NCBI GenBank assembly: GCA_937891085.1 | Contig: CALAEY010000086.1 | Location: 1 to 28,700 of the forward strand | DNA: 28,700 bases | Source of the DNA: an uncultured Prevotellaceae bacterium | Lineage (GTDB): Bacteria; Bacteroidota; Bacteroidia; Bacteroidales; Bacteroidaceae | Direction: 5' to 3' | Part shown: piece after piece, positions 15,297-24,684 of the stretch | How the letters are laid out: the number at the start of each line of letters is the position of its first letter | Position numbering within the stretch: the first letter of the stretch is position 1 | Made by a program: the position numbers and the translations under genes | Notes under the pieces: model-generated | What the model saw: only the letters and a program-made list of their open reading frames with translations | The model's database searches: none | What the model was told of the DNA's origin: nothing

Positions 15297-17590
15297 CAGT
15301 ATTTCACGTTGCGCACGCTCTTCCAGTCGATGTCCTTAGTGCTCTGCGCCACCTTGGCCGTAGGTATCACGGCACCCTTGCGCACCAGTATCACGGCTTC
15401 CAACTTATCAGTGGTGATGTCATGCCAGCCTGCCTGATAGGTCTTGCCCGTCTGATAGTCCACCCAAGCGCCGCCAGGCAGATAGACCTTGCGCGTGTAG
15501 TGCTGCAGGCCTGTGGTGGGGCGTGAGGTGGTGTCGTTGTAGTTGTGCGCAGGGGTGATGACCTCCTGTGGGGCATCGAAGATAGGTGCCACGAGGATGT
15601 CGCTGCCGAAGAGGTACTGGTCTTCTACCATCCAAGCCACGGGATCCTGCGGATATTCGATGAACATGGCCCTCACCATGGGCAGGCCCTTCTCTGTGCA
15701 CACCTTGGCTTGCTCTACGATGTATGGCATCAGGGCGTACTTCATCTCTGCAGCGGTGCGATAGTAGTCGGTGAACGCCTGGTTGTAGAGCCAAGGCTCT
15801 GTAGGAGGCGCTCCGTGGCTGCGGGTGTGGGAGGTGAGGAAGCCGAAGGGCAGCCAGCGGCGATAGAGGTCTTCCTGAGTGGACTGCACGAATCCGCCCA
15901 TATCATGGCTCCAGAAGGAGAAGCCTGAGAGGCCGAAGCTGAGGCCTGCATGCAGCGTAGAGAGCATGGCTTCGTTGGTATTGGCCGCATCGCCTCCCCA
16001 GTGGAGCGGGTAGCGCTGGGAACCTGCCCAGGCTGAGCGTGCCCAGATCACGGCTCCATCGTCTTTCTGCACGTCCTTTGTGACATCCCACACCGCTTTA
16101 TTATAGCGCACGGGGTAGAGGTTGTGCTCATAGAGTCCGCCTCGCCCATTGTGGTAGAAGCCATCGTAGGGGGCACCCTCGCCAAAGTCCACCTTGATGG
16201 CACCCACGCCCATGTCGAGCAGGCTGCGCAGGTGGTCTTGGTACCACTTCACGGCCTCAGGGTTGGTGAAGTCGAGGCAGGCATCCTCATAGGGCAGTGA
16301 GCCATCGGCATTGCGCACCACGAGGTCCTTGTCTATCAGCTCTTGGTAGAACACATTGTGCTGGGTGAAGTAGGGGAGCTGCCAGAGGCTGATGTGGAAG
16401 CCGTTGTCAAGCAGGTCGCTCACCATCTTCTGCGGATCGGCAAAGCGGTCTTCAGCGAACTTATAGTCGCACTGCCAGTCAACGCCAAACCAGCCTGTGT
16501 CGAGGTGGATCACATCGGCTGGGATGCGGTTGGCCCTGAGCTGGGCAGCGATCTCGTAGGCATCCGTGTCGCTCAGGTAGGTGATGCGGCTCATCCACGT
16601 GCCGAAGGTCCATACAGGCGGCATAGGGCTCTTGCCCACCAGGTCGGTATATTCATCGAGGATATCGGCTGGGTTGCCAATGAAGAAGAAAAAGTCGATG
16701 GCTTCATCAGCCATGAAGAGCTTGGTGGCTCCCACGTAGGTGGCCCCGAAGTCGCACGTCACAGGGGCAGAGGTGTGCATGAACACGCCATAGCCGCGAT
16801 TGGAGAAGTAGAACGGCACGGGCTTGTACATCTCGTCGGTCTCAGGACCCTGCGGGTCGGTGACGAAGAGGTTGACCTTCTGTCCCACCTTATTAAGACC
16901 AGTAGGCGACTCCCCACAGCCATAGATGCGCTCGCCAGTCTTGAGGCTGAAGACGGGGTTCAGGCTGCGCGAGTTGTCTGTGCCGCTCTTCTTGAAGCCG
17001 AAGGGCAGCAGCTTCACCTGGCTCACCCAGTTGTCATCCTGCGCCCACGTCTGCGTGAGCACCTTGCCAGAGGCATCCTTCAGCACCATTCGCCAAGGGT
17101 CCTTCTGTATGGTGAGCGAGCCCTGAGGGCTGGTATAGGTGATCTCCTGATCATTCTCCGCGCAGGCCCACTGCGCATGGGGATCGCTGCGTAGGAACTG
17201 CGGAGAGAGCATCACTTCCTCTGTCTCCTTAGGCGGCACCAGTGAGGTGAGCATCCTGACCCTGACGGTGCGGTCGGAGATGAAATCCACCTTGAAGCGG
17301 AAGGCAGGATCGTTCTCATAGCCGCTGGCAGGGAAGTCCTTCATCTGCAGCTTGTCCATCACTACGGTATTGGTATTGAATGCCTGTCGAGGTTCGAGGC
17401 TGTAGCGCCCCCACTGCACCTGTCCCTCCCCAGTAGAGGTATCAAACTGTGCCAGCTTCTCGGCAAAGAAATAGGTGGCCGTCATGTCTACATAGCCTCG
17501 GCTCATGTCCTTGGCTTGGTTCATCAGCTGTGCGGAGGCTGGGCTGATGAACGTGAAGGCCAACAAGATAGGAATAATGCTTTTTCTCAT
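15296..17590 (-). CDS. GH31 alpha-xylosidase/alpha-glucosidase-like enzyme, secreted
   Basis: A 764-residue exported retaining alpha-glycosidase of family GH31. Residues 1-20 form a signal peptide. A galactose-mutarotase-like N-terminal sandwich precedes the barrel. Asp468 in KVDFGEGAP is the likely nucleophile; the KxDFGE form is typical of YicI-type alpha-xylosidases. Asp534 in HWGGDAANT is the likely acid/base. C-terminal beta-domains follow (VYLPGGAWVDYQTGK). The substrate could be xyloglucan-type xylosides or alpha-glucosides. A -7 box (TAACTTTG on the minus strand) lies about 30 bp upstream. The DUF697-like gene overlaps its stop codon, making a two-gene operon. The family is secure; specificity is inferred from the motif. 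Confidence 0.92.
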   Translation of the reverse strand: MRKSIIPILLAFTFISPASAQLMNQAKDMSRGYVDMTATYFFAEKLAQFDTSTGEGQVQWGRYSLEPRQAFNTNTVVMDKLQMKDFPASGYENDPAFRFKVDFISDRTVRVRMLTSLVPPKETEEVMLSPQFLRSDPHAQWACAENDQEITYTSPQGSLTIQKDPWRMVLKDASGKVLTQTWAQDDNWVSQVKLLPFGFKKSGTDNSRSLNPVFSLKTGERIYGCGESPTGLNKVGQKVNLFVTDPQGPETDEMYKPVPFYFSNRGYGVFMHTSAPVTCDFGATYVGATKLFMADEAIDFFFFIGNPADILDEYTDLVGKSPMPPVWTFGTWMSRITYLSDTDAYEIAAQLRANRIPADVIHLDTGWFGVDWQCDYKFAEDRFADPQKMVSDLLDNGFHISLWQLPYFTQHNVFYQELIDKDLVVRNADGSLPYEDACLDFTNPEAVKWYQDHLRSLLDMGVGAIKVDFGEGAPYDGFYHNGRGGLYEHNLYPVRYNKAVWDVTKDVQKDDGAVIWARSAWAGSQRYPLHWGGDAANTNEAMLSTLHAGLSFGLSGFSFWSHDMGGFVQSTQEDLYRRWLPFGFLTSHTRSHGAPPTEPWLYNQAFTDYYRTAAEMKYALMPYIVEQAKVCTEKGLPMVRAMFIEYPQDPVAWMVEDQYLFGSDILVAPIFDAPQEVITPAHNYNDTTSRPTTGLQHYTRKVYLPGGAWVDYQTGKTYQAGWHDITTDKLEAVILVRKGAVIPTAKVAQSTKDIDWKSVRNVKY

Positions 17591-17620
17591 TTTCAGTGTG
17601 TCTTTTTAGTATCGTTTATG

Positions 17621-17628
17621 CAAAGTTA
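17621..17628 (-). promoter_or_regulatory. -7 box of the GH31 operon
   Basis: CAAAGTTA on the plus strand reads TAACTTTG on the minus strand, a full match to TAnnTTTG. It is placed about 30 bp before the GH31 start at 17590. No matching -33 TTTG is seen. Confidence 0.5.
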
Positions 17629-17742
17629 AATATTCTTTTGGATAGTTAGTGCGATGGTCTAGGTTTTTTTCAGACGGATAATTTGGCAATTTGTAGATAA
17701 TTGCTTATGTTTGTAGTACCTTAGATAACTTTAAAACATACC

Positions 17743-18540
17743 ATGACTATGACCGAACAAGAGACTATGAGGGGGCAGCAGCTGCCTACGGTAGAGGAAG
17801 TCTTCGCGTGGATGCGGAAACTCTACGACGAGAGTTATTCAGGACTCACGAAAACTGAAAAGAATGAGCAGCACATGTACGGAACGATGGTCACCACGCC
17901 CAGTGACAAGAAATTCATCGTCCGCATGCTGGATGAGACCAGTCAGGTGCGTGACACCCAGAAGCTGGCCATCCGCGTGAAGGAGCTGATAGACCAATAC
18001 GGCATTCCAAAATTCCTGAGTACAGGCGACCACTTCCTCTTCTGGATGTATCAGAAATTCGCTTACCTGCCCTTGTTCAACTGGGTGGCTGTGCCCATCA
18101 TCAAGTGGAGGCTCAGACGTGACACCAGCCGCGTGATCATCGATGCCGCCCGTCCGCACCTCACGCGGCACCTGGCTACGCGCTTCGACCAGAACATAGG
18201 GCAGAACGTCAACCTGCTGGGCGAGGTGGTGCTGGGCGACGGCGAGGCCGACAAGCGCTACTACTCCTACCTCGATGCGCTGAAGGAACCAGACATCAAC
18301 TATATCTCCGTGAAGATCTCTGGCATCTATGCCCAGACACACGCCCTGAACTACAAGGAGTGCTTCCCTGAGCTGGTGCGACGCATGTCGGAGCTCTACC
18401 AGACGGCCATAGACCACCCCTATACCGACCCAGAGGGCGTGACGCGTCCGAAGTTCATCAACCTCGACATGGAGGAGTATAAGGACGCACACCTCACCAT
18501 GAAGCTCTTCAAGGACGTGCTCTCACTGCCTCAGTTCAAG
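17743..18540 (+). pseudogene. Proline dehydrogenase N-terminal part, cut at the chimeric junction
   Basis: The first 266 codons of an open frame encode the N-terminal half of a Bacteroidota-type proline dehydrogenase (PutA-like, proline to pyrroline-5-carboxylate, FAD-dependent). Visible blocks include NLLGEVVLGDGEAD, INYISVKISGIYAQ and FINLDMEEYKD, which match strands of the proline dehydrogenase barrel. In complete proteins the barrel continues with an IVLQAYLP-like segment and often a C-terminal aldehyde dehydrogenase. Here the sequence after PQFK instead becomes SerA. The start at 17743 follows an AT-rich leader, as in Bacteroidota. The fragment is probably an intact gene in its real genome and truncated only by a misjoin. 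Confidence 0.85.
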
Positions 18541-19464
18541 ATGATGAAACCCAACGCGAGGATCGCAAATGTAGCTCGCGGAGGTATTGTAAACGAGGAT
18601 GATCTCTACACTGCATTGAAGGAGAAGATCATCGCAGGTGCGGCATTCGATGTATGGTGCAACGAGCCTCTCACGGATGATGAGAAGAAGCTCTTGGAGC
18701 TGGACAACCTTGTGACGACACCCCACCTCGGAGCCTCGACCGTTGAGGCACAGGAGAGGGTCGCGATCGAGGTCGCAGAGCATGCGGTCATGTATCTGAA
18801 GGATGGAATCGTCTCCAACGCGATCAACGCTCCCAGGGGAGCGCTCGATTCCGAGACGGAGCCCTACATGCCCCTCGTGAAGACGATGGGATCCATCATT
18901 CAGCAGATAGTCGGAAACCATCCGTTAAACAAACTCGAGATCTCCTACTGCGGAACACTTGCGAAGAAGCAGACCAAGCTGCTGACAGTGACGACCATCA
19001 TCGGATACCTCGAGGGAATCATCGGAACGGCCAACATGATCAACGCCCTTCCCATTGCGAAATCGAAGGGGATCGAGATCTTCGAGGCCAGCAACGAGGT
19101 AGCAAAGGATTACTCAGGATTCGTTGAGATGAAATTCTCATACAACGGAATGACACGCTCGCTCAGGGGAACCGTCATCGGCGGAAGCCCGAAGATCCTC
19201 GGACTCGACGAGTATGCAACTGACATCACTGTCGCCGACAAGATGATCTTCATCAGGTACAACGACACGCCCGGAGTCATAGGGGCCGTCGGTAATGCCA
19301 TCGGTGAGGCCGGTATCAACATCGCCCACATGGCGGTCGGAAGGGCCCACGGTAAGGCAACGATGTTTCTGACCATCGATCAGGATGTACCCGACGAGGT
19401 CATCAACAAGATCGAGACCAAGGTCGGTGCGGAAGAGGCGAAGTACATCAGGATCAGCCAGTGA
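18541..19464 (+). CDS. serA: D-3-phosphoglycerate dehydrogenase, C-terminal part
   Basis: The last 307 codons of SerA, which oxidises 3-phosphoglycerate in the first step of serine synthesis. NARIANVARGG and the catalytic-histidine segment TPHLGAST belong to the substrate/NAD domain. An allosteric-substrate-binding domain follows, then a C-terminal ACT domain (NDTPGVIGAVGNAIGEAGIN) that normally senses serine. About 220 N-terminal residues, including the nucleotide-binding glycine motif, are missing because the frame switches to proline dehydrogenase upstream. The exact switch lies within about 18,530-18,546. Domain order and the following genes suggest a methanogen of the Thermoplasmatota. 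A small uncharacterised gene starts 4 bp downstream. Confidence 0.9.
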   Translation: MMKPNARIANVARGGIVNEDDLYTALKEKIIAGAAFDVWCNEPLTDDEKKLLELDNLVTTPHLGASTVEAQERVAIEVAEHAVMYLKDGIVSNAINAPRGALDSETEPYMPLVKTMGSIIQQIVGNHPLNKLEISYCGTLAKKQTKLLTVTTIIGYLEGIIGTANMINALPIAKSKGIEIFEASNEVAKDYSGFVEMKFSYNGMTRSLRGTVIGGSPKILGLDEYATDITVADKMIFIRYNDTPGVIGAVGNAIGEAGINIAHMAVGRAHGKATMFLTIDQDVPDEVINKIETKVGAEEAKYIRISQ

Positions 19465-19468
19465 TACA

Positions 19469-19864
19469 ATGGGAATTGTCACAGTAGATGATCTCACTCA
19501 GGCCATCAAGAATAGTATCGATGACTCTCATGCGATGGTGGAGGAGCAGGCATATGAGCTTGCCCACCACGTCCTGAATTTCTTCGGATACTCTGACAGG
19601 ATCATCGATAACATCCTCGAACCAGAGGACCGTGATGCATTCTACATGTTAGAGGACGCCGGCATCCTCACGACGGAGAGGGAGGAGACCACCCTTTACG
19701 ACGGAAGGGAATGGAGGATCCACTATTGGCTGTTCAGAAGGGATAAGATCGCTTATCTCATGGCGAACGCCAGGACGAAGAGATCCGACACGGTTGAGGA
19801 GGATTTCGTATACGCGGACCTTCCCGACGATGTCTGGCAGAGAGGCGGCAGCGAGGCCGCATAA
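19469..19864 (+). CDS. Uncharacterised archaeal protein (possibly DUF6015)
   Basis: A 131-residue acidic protein with no signal peptide or membrane segment. I chose the ATG at 19469, 4 bp after the serA stop; a longer frame begins earlier but overlaps serA. The middle (FYMLEDAGILTTEREE) and the following WRIHYW stretch look like a winged-helix or similar small alpha/beta domain, but this is a guess. I recall a Thermoplasmata family of this kind (DUF6015), without certainty. The helicase gene starts 4 bp after its stop, so the three genes are likely co-transcribed. The tight coupling could mean a helper role for the helicase. Confidence 0.7.
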   Translation: MGIVTVDDLTQAIKNSIDDSHAMVEEQAYELAHHVLNFFGYSDRIIDNILEPEDRDAFYMLEDAGILTTEREETTLYDGREWRIHYWLFRRDKIAYLMANARTKRSDTVEEDFVYADLPDDVWQRGGSEAA

Positions 19865-19868
19865 AACC

Positions 19869-21749
19869 ATGGATTATTTTCCCTACGAGTACCGTCCGGG
19901 ACAGAAGGAGCTCATAGAGTTCATAGAACGGACGGTACGCGACCGTAGGTGCGCCGTCATCGAAGCAGGCACAGGTACCGGAAAGACGATAACATCCCTG
20001 TGTGGCGTATTACCTTACGCCAAGGACCACAATATGAAGGTGGTCTATCTTACAAGAACGAAATCCCAGCAGAAGCAGGTCATCCGTGAATCCACTGCGA
20101 TAGGGAACGACATCCTATGCGTTGCGGTGCAGGGACGTTCAGCGGCATCCTGTCCGTTGATGAGGGAGGATCCCGATCTTGCATCAGGGAATGCTGAAGA
20201 GATCTCCAAGTTATGTTCCGTCTACAAACGCAAGAAGGACGGGCAGTGCCACTGTAGGTATTATTCGAACATCGAAGGGGCGGATGTCGAGCAATGGGTG
20301 CAGGTGATCAGGGATCAACATCCAGATCCCGAGGATTTCGCACAGATGTGTGAGAATTCCATGCTATGCCCCTATGAGCTGATGAAGCTCATACTCCCAT
20401 ATGCGGACGTCATCGCGGTCCCTTACCCATTCGTCTTCATGCCGATGGTCCTGGACAGATTCGTGGAGTGGATGGGCGTCCCATTGTCCAGCACTATCCT
20501 GATAATAGATGAGGCCCACAACCTTCCCGATTATCTGAGGGATGTACAGACCTTCGAGTATACGGAGAGGGCCATGGATCTCGCATCGAAAGAGGCGACT
20601 GAACACGGTGACTTCGAATTACAGGAAGGTATAACGGTCACGGATCTCGTAGCGGTCCTGAAGGAGATCCTCGCATACGCACAGAAGGAGTATCTCATCG
20701 ATGAGGACGGTATGCTCCCACCCTATTTCCTAGAGGATGAGCTCATGTCCAGATTGGGTGTGAGTTCTGTTACCATAAGGAGGATGTGCAAGGCGATGGA
20801 GGAGATCGGCGATGGGATCATGGAGAAGAAGAAGGAACGTCGTAAGCTTCCGAGATCCTACATCCATTCAATGTCCAGATTCATAAGGGCATGGGCAGAC
20901 GGCGATGAGGACAATTATGTTAGGTTGGTCGTGAAGGAGAATGACAATCCCATGTTCCAGGCATATTGCATGGATCCATCGGGGGCTTCTGCACCTTTGG
21001 TGGATTGTTTCTCATCCATCCATATGTCAGGAACTTTACAGCCTCTGGAATCATATGAGACGGAGTTGGCCTTGGATAGGGTCAACAAGCTATGCCTCGA
21101 CAGCATATTCCCCAAGGAGAACCTTCTCACCCTCTATACCGACAGGGTAACCATGAAGTATGAGGAACGCGAGCTCGCTCAGAATTACCAGACCATGATG
21201 GAGATGGTCGTTGAATGTGTGAATGCCGTGAAAGTAAACACTGCCGTGTTCTTCCCATCTTACAGTTTCATGGACAAGATGATCGATGACGGACTCGTTC
21301 AGAATCTGAGGAGGGATGTCGCGTTCGAACAGAGAGGGATGACGCAACCCGAATTGATGTCGGTGTTCGAGAATTTCAAGACATCCGATGGCGGTGTACT
21401 GTTCTGTGTCACCGGTGGGAGGATCAGCGAAGGATTGGACTTCCCCGATAAAGCCTTGGAACTGGTCATCCTTATCGGTATCCCTTATCCGAAGCCAACG
21501 GCGAAGATGCGCGCCATGCGCAGATATTATGATATCAGGTTCGGGGATGGGATGCTGTTCACATCCACCATTCCCACTGTCAGGAAGATGAGGCAGGCAA
21601 TAGGCAGGCTGATAAGGTCCGAGACGGATAGAGGTGTGGCGGTCATAATGGATCGTAGGGCTGCAGGGCTGAGAGGATTACCTACACAATTGTGCGATGA
21701 CATCCCTTCCATGGAAAGGGAATTCTTCCATTATCAGAAATATCAATGA
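19869..21749 (+). CDS. XPD/Rad3-like DEAD_2 superfamily 2 helicase
   Basis: A 626-residue ATP-dependent DNA helicase related to XPD/DinG. The Walker A motif AGTGTGKT is at residues 33-40 and DEAH at about 214-217. The motif VI-like block RQAIGRLIRSETDRG is near the C-terminus. Between motifs I and II lie Cys95, Cys116, Cys127/129 and Cys167 (in MLCPYE), consistent with the iron-sulfur cluster domain that XPD needs for unwinding. I chose the ATG at 19869 because it follows the upstream stop by 4 bp and puts the P-loop at the normal distance; the open frame extends 25 codons earlier. XPD acts in excision repair and 5'-3' unwinding. The precise role in archaea is unsettled. Confidence 0.9.
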   Translation: MDYFPYEYRPGQKELIEFIERTVRDRRCAVIEAGTGTGKTITSLCGVLPYAKDHNMKVVYLTRTKSQQKQVIRESTAIGNDILCVAVQGRSAASCPLMREDPDLASGNAEEISKLCSVYKRKKDGQCHCRYYSNIEGADVEQWVQVIRDQHPDPEDFAQMCENSMLCPYELMKLILPYADVIAVPYPFVFMPMVLDRFVEWMGVPLSSTILIIDEAHNLPDYLRDVQTFEYTERAMDLASKEATEHGDFELQEGITVTDLVAVLKEILAYAQKEYLIDEDGMLPPYFLEDELMSRLGVSSVTIRRMCKAMEEIGDGIMEKKKERRKLPRSYIHSMSRFIRAWADGDEDNYVRLVVKENDNPMFQAYCMDPSGASAPLVDCFSSIHMSGTLQPLESYETELALDRVNKLCLDSIFPKENLLTLYTDRVTMKYEERELAQNYQTMMEMVVECVNAVKVNTAVFFPSYSFMDKMIDDGLVQNLRRDVAFEQRGMTQPELMSVFENFKTSDGGVLFCVTGGRISEGLDFPDKALELVILIGIPYPKPTAKMRAMRRYYDIRFGDGMLFTSTIPTVRKMRQAIGRLIRSETDRGVAVIMDRRAAGLRGLPTQLCDDIPSMEREFFHYQKYQ

Positions 21750-21887
21750 TCTTCAGCGTCATCACTGAACTTTCAATGATTGATAACGCTATCGCATTTG
21801 AGCGGTTTCCAAGGAATCAATCGGTGTGTGTACTGATTTTGATATATGTCCAGGGTCATGATAGCTCATAGAGGACCTTTGCATTGG

Positions 21888-22166
21888 ATGAGACAATCAA
21901 ATAGTTCGCTTTTTATCTTGAACATCTATGACAGGTTCATGCAACCCAGGAAGCATCAGCGTCTGGACATCGGCATCGCATTGCTGATCGAAGGCACCTG
22001 CATTCAATCCATATTGAGAGGGAGCAACGCTCTTGATTTCCTGAGCAGCGTATCGATGTATACGGTTATGGCTAGCATATTCGCTGGTCTGCTAGTGACC
22101 GCATACATACGCCTCAAAGACGATCAGATCTTCGATCCATTGAACTCCGAATTGGATGAGGATTGA
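21888..22166 (+). CDS. Small membrane protein, unknown
   Basis: A 92-residue product from the ATG at 21888; in-frame ATGs at 21846 and 21858 would lengthen it. Two hydrophobic segments (around IGIALLIEGTCIQSI and VMASIFAGLLVTAYI) indicate two membrane helices joined by a short loop. The tail is acidic (ELDED). An AT-rich TATA-like string (TTTGATATAT, about 21837-21846) sits upstream and favours one of the later starts. It is not part of the helicase run, being about 140 bp away. No function is recognisable. Confidence 0.6.
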   Translation: MRQSNSSLFILNIYDRFMQPRKHQRLDIGIALLIEGTCIQSILRGSNALDFLSSVSMYTVMASIFAGLLVTAYIRLKDDQIFDPLNSELDED

Positions 22167-22175
22167 ATCAAGCAC

Positions 22176-22881
22176 TTACACCTTCTTGATCGTCTCGAAA
22201 GTAGTGAAATCCGGCGGCCTTATCAGTGCATATATTGAGGTCATTCCGTCATAGAATCCAACCGGTATCATCAGAATGAACATCATCGCAGATATGGCAC
22301 CGGATTTCATGAACGCTGCGCCGAACATATAGTAGGAGTAGAAGCACAAGAGGTTCACCACTGCGACAAGATGTGTGAAGTCTGAGAGGTTAGGATCGAA
22401 TATCACCATATACGGGAACAAGAATAGACAGATGAGGCCTAGGAAACCGTTCAGATACATGTACATGTAGAAGAGCCAGGTCTTCAACGAAAGTCTTCTG
22501 ACCACCCCGTGGTTATTCATCAGGGACCAGAACCATCTGCGACGTTGTTTGTAATAATCCGTGACAGATGTGGGAGGGGCTATGTAGATGTGCCCATCTG
22601 GTATCGTACTGAAACCGTATTTCTTGGCCACCTGCAGACCCATTATCAGATCCTCGGCCCCGTATGTTCCGTAATCCCATCCAATATCATATTCGACGTC
22701 GGCACGGACGACCAATCCTTCTCCGTGTACGAACTGCGGACGGTTCTTCTCGTTGCACTTCTTGCACCACGCCTCACAATTCGATATCCTTACGATGTCA
22801 GAGAACGATGAGAACATGTGCACTCCCCATGCGCGCAGTCTTATACAACCCTGTCCGCCTCCCGAATCGAGATAGTCTCTT
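22176..22881 (-). pseudogene. GT2 glycosyltransferase, C-terminal part, separated by IS insertion
   Basis: The 3' portion of a GT2 glycosyltransferase gene. It holds a GEGLVVR block, the GAEDL acceptor-site motif and QRRRWFW (the QxxRW motif of processive or egghead/cellulose-synthase-like GT2 enzymes). About three membrane segments follow. Upstream it is cut by the IS1634-like element at 22,887. Joining position 22,881 to 24,822, with one ACATA copy and the element removed, gives an uninterrupted frame reading PYLEYVRDYLDSGGG. A GTG at 22823 could in principle start a truncated product, but it would lack the nucleotide-sugar-binding half and should be inactive. Confidence 0.85.
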
Positions 22882-22886
22882 ACATA
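22882..22886. repeat. Target-site duplication, left copy (ACATA)
   Basis: ACATA directly abuts the left terminal inverted repeat and recurs at 24822-24826 next to the right one. Five base pairs fits IS1634-type insertion. Confidence 0.8.
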
Positions 22887-22949
22887 CGTAACTTCGACAC
22901 TTGAACCTTGAAGTCGATAGCTGAAGCTAACAGACTGAGGTTGATGATC

Positions 22950-24590
22950 TCAGTCGCAAACGTAACCCAAGAGATATTGCGGATTGATCTCCAGTGTATC
23001 TGTCAAATCGAATAGTCTGCCGGTTACCTTAGGGGGACCTTGAAGCCTAAGGCTGTTCTCGCTGCGGGAATAAAGGACGATCGTGTTCTGCACCTCATTG
23101 GCGAGGTTGTACATTGTGAGTTGTCTGCCATCCAAAAGGGTCTTGGCTCTTTTGAACATCGCATCCGCGATGTTCGATATCAGAACTGCTATCGAAATGA
23201 CAAACATCATCGCGTTCTCCCTGGAAGGAGTCTGTAAGAATATGGAATTCATGCCCATGCCTGATTTCATGAACCGGAATGACTTCTCCACCTTGTACTC
23301 TTGGTTGTAATAGGTTAGCACGGATTCATTAGAGAATACAGTCATCTCATCAGATGTCCTCCCTTCATCAGGACCGGGAAGATTCGTGACAAGGACAACG
23401 GTCTGCTCAATTTCTGCCTTACGTCTGATGTTGGGCTCGGAAATCAGAGGTTCGAGTCTCAGCTCCCACCAATCCGGAACATCCTCAGGATGTTCCGTCT
23501 GATAATGGGCGGTGCTGATATTGAACGAAAACGGGCCCATAGGGTCCAACCCAAGACCGGCGAAGGCCTCGAGAGCCTCTTCTTCGGTGGAGAAACGTCT
23601 GCCTTTGAACGATTCGCATACTTCAACAGCATCCTCTTGGGCCTTGGAGCGAATGCGTTCCATCGACCTTTCGACTTTGGCGTCATGGCGGAAAGCGACG
23701 AACCTCAGCGTCTCTTTCCTATTCTTGGCCATATCGAGTTCCATCTCCGTATCTGCCATCCACAGACCGCGCTTTCTCGCCTTGTGCATTTTAGTGTCCA
23801 CAGACCATTCACGTATCCTGTCACGGGCTTTGCCCGTGAACGTCTCGGAGCATTTCGAGACGAAATGCATCCCCATGTCGATCATCTTGCAGATGTTCCC
23901 CTTAGTGGCCAGTTTGCAATCCCCTACCATGATCATCTCTTCGAGCTCATCGTCGGAGAATATACGCTTGAAATCGTCAAGCGTGTTGCTGTCCATCACC
24001 GAATCAGAACTGTTCCCACTGTATGGCTTCATGTATCTGATGACGCAGTTGCCGTTGGTGACGATCTGAAGCTCATACTGCAGCAGATCATTCCGCTTAT
24101 CCTTGGCATGGCCGCCGTGCCTGGGCACGGCCGCACCTTCTTTGTCAGGTTCATGTGCCATGCCACTGAACGAGATGTTCGTTGAATCCATGTGATATAC
24201 ATTCGACTGAAAACCATACTTTGCAATGGCCAGACCCGCGCATTCTGAGAACAATTTCGTCAGGTCCGTATCGAACAACGTGTCCAGCCCTCTGGCGAGA
24301 GCCGTGTCGTACAGATCATCCTGGGTGACGTTCTGTCCGAAGAGGCGATCGGTCGGAGCCGTGTTGTATGCCTTCTCCACCATGTACAGAGGCAGTTTCT
24401 TGCCGACGTTGAACGTCGGCCCGATCAGAGCCTTTACAACCATTCCCGGAGACAGAATCCTCCTCTCCGGATCATAATTACAGCGTTGGTCGATGAGACG
24501 TCTCATTCCGGAGGACTCGAACAGGCCCATCCCGATTGCATTCGCTGCAGGGATCCCTTCGTAATCTAGCCCTGTGTGCAGGATTTTCAT
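22950..24590 (-). CDS. IS1634-like DDE transposase
   Basis: A 546-residue DDE transposase. Asp135 in YHMDSTN, Asp224 in MVGDCKLATKGN and Glu435 in YKVEKSFRFMK form the likely catalytic triad. Glu435 and Lys442 keep the E-(6)-K spacing of the IS4 signature, while the arginine of that signature appears to be replaced by Glu431. The frame is intact with an ATG near the expected N-terminus, so the element may still be active. A small hairpin (GACTGAG / CTCAGTC, 22933-22955) overlaps the stop codon and may help termination. Confidence 0.88.
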   Translation of the reverse strand: MKILHTGLDYEGIPAANAIGMGLFESSGMRRLIDQRCNYDPERRILSPGMVVKALIGPTFNVGKKLPLYMVEKAYNTAPTDRLFGQNVTQDDLYDTALARGLDTLFDTDLTKLFSECAGLAIAKYGFQSNVYHMDSTNISFSGMAHEPDKEGAAVPRHGGHAKDKRNDLLQYELQIVTNGNCVIRYMKPYSGNSSDSVMDSNTLDDFKRIFSDDELEEMIMVGDCKLATKGNICKMIDMGMHFVSKCSETFTGKARDRIREWSVDTKMHKARKRGLWMADTEMELDMAKNRKETLRFVAFRHDAKVERSMERIRSKAQEDAVEVCESFKGRRFSTEEEALEAFAGLGLDPMGPFSFNISTAHYQTEHPEDVPDWWELRLEPLISEPNIRRKAEIEQTVVLVTNLPGPDEGRTSDEMTVFSNESVLTYYNQEYKVEKSFRFMKSGMGMNSIFLQTPSRENAMMFVISIAVLISNIADAMFKRAKTLLDGRQLTMYNLANEVQNTIVLYSRSENSLRLQGPPKVTGRLFDLTDTLEINPQYLLGYVCD

Positions 24591-24660
24591 CTTCTCCAGT
24601 CCCGTCGTCCCATCTCCTTCCTAGCTTCCGATTGTCATTTTTCAAGTTTAAGAATTATAA

Positions 24661-24684
24661 TTTAACCAGCTATTGCTGGTTAAA
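24661..24684. repeat. Perfect 10-bp hairpin upstream of the transposase
   Basis: TTTAACCAGC (24661-24670) pairs perfectly with GCTGGTTAAA (24675-24684) across a TATT loop, about 70 bp upstream of the transposase start within the element. It could be an operator for autoregulation, or a structure that blocks read-through transcription into the transposase. Confidence 0.75.

Noticed and set aside
17743..19464. A genuine bifunctional proline dehydrogenase/phosphoglycerate dehydrogenase
   Set aside because: Both parts are cut inside folded domains and lack essential residues, and the gene neighbourhoods on the two sides belong to different domains of life.
23490..24185. 231-codon frame antisense to the transposase
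   Set aside because: Same region as an intact transposase with a full catalytic triad; no motif on this strand.
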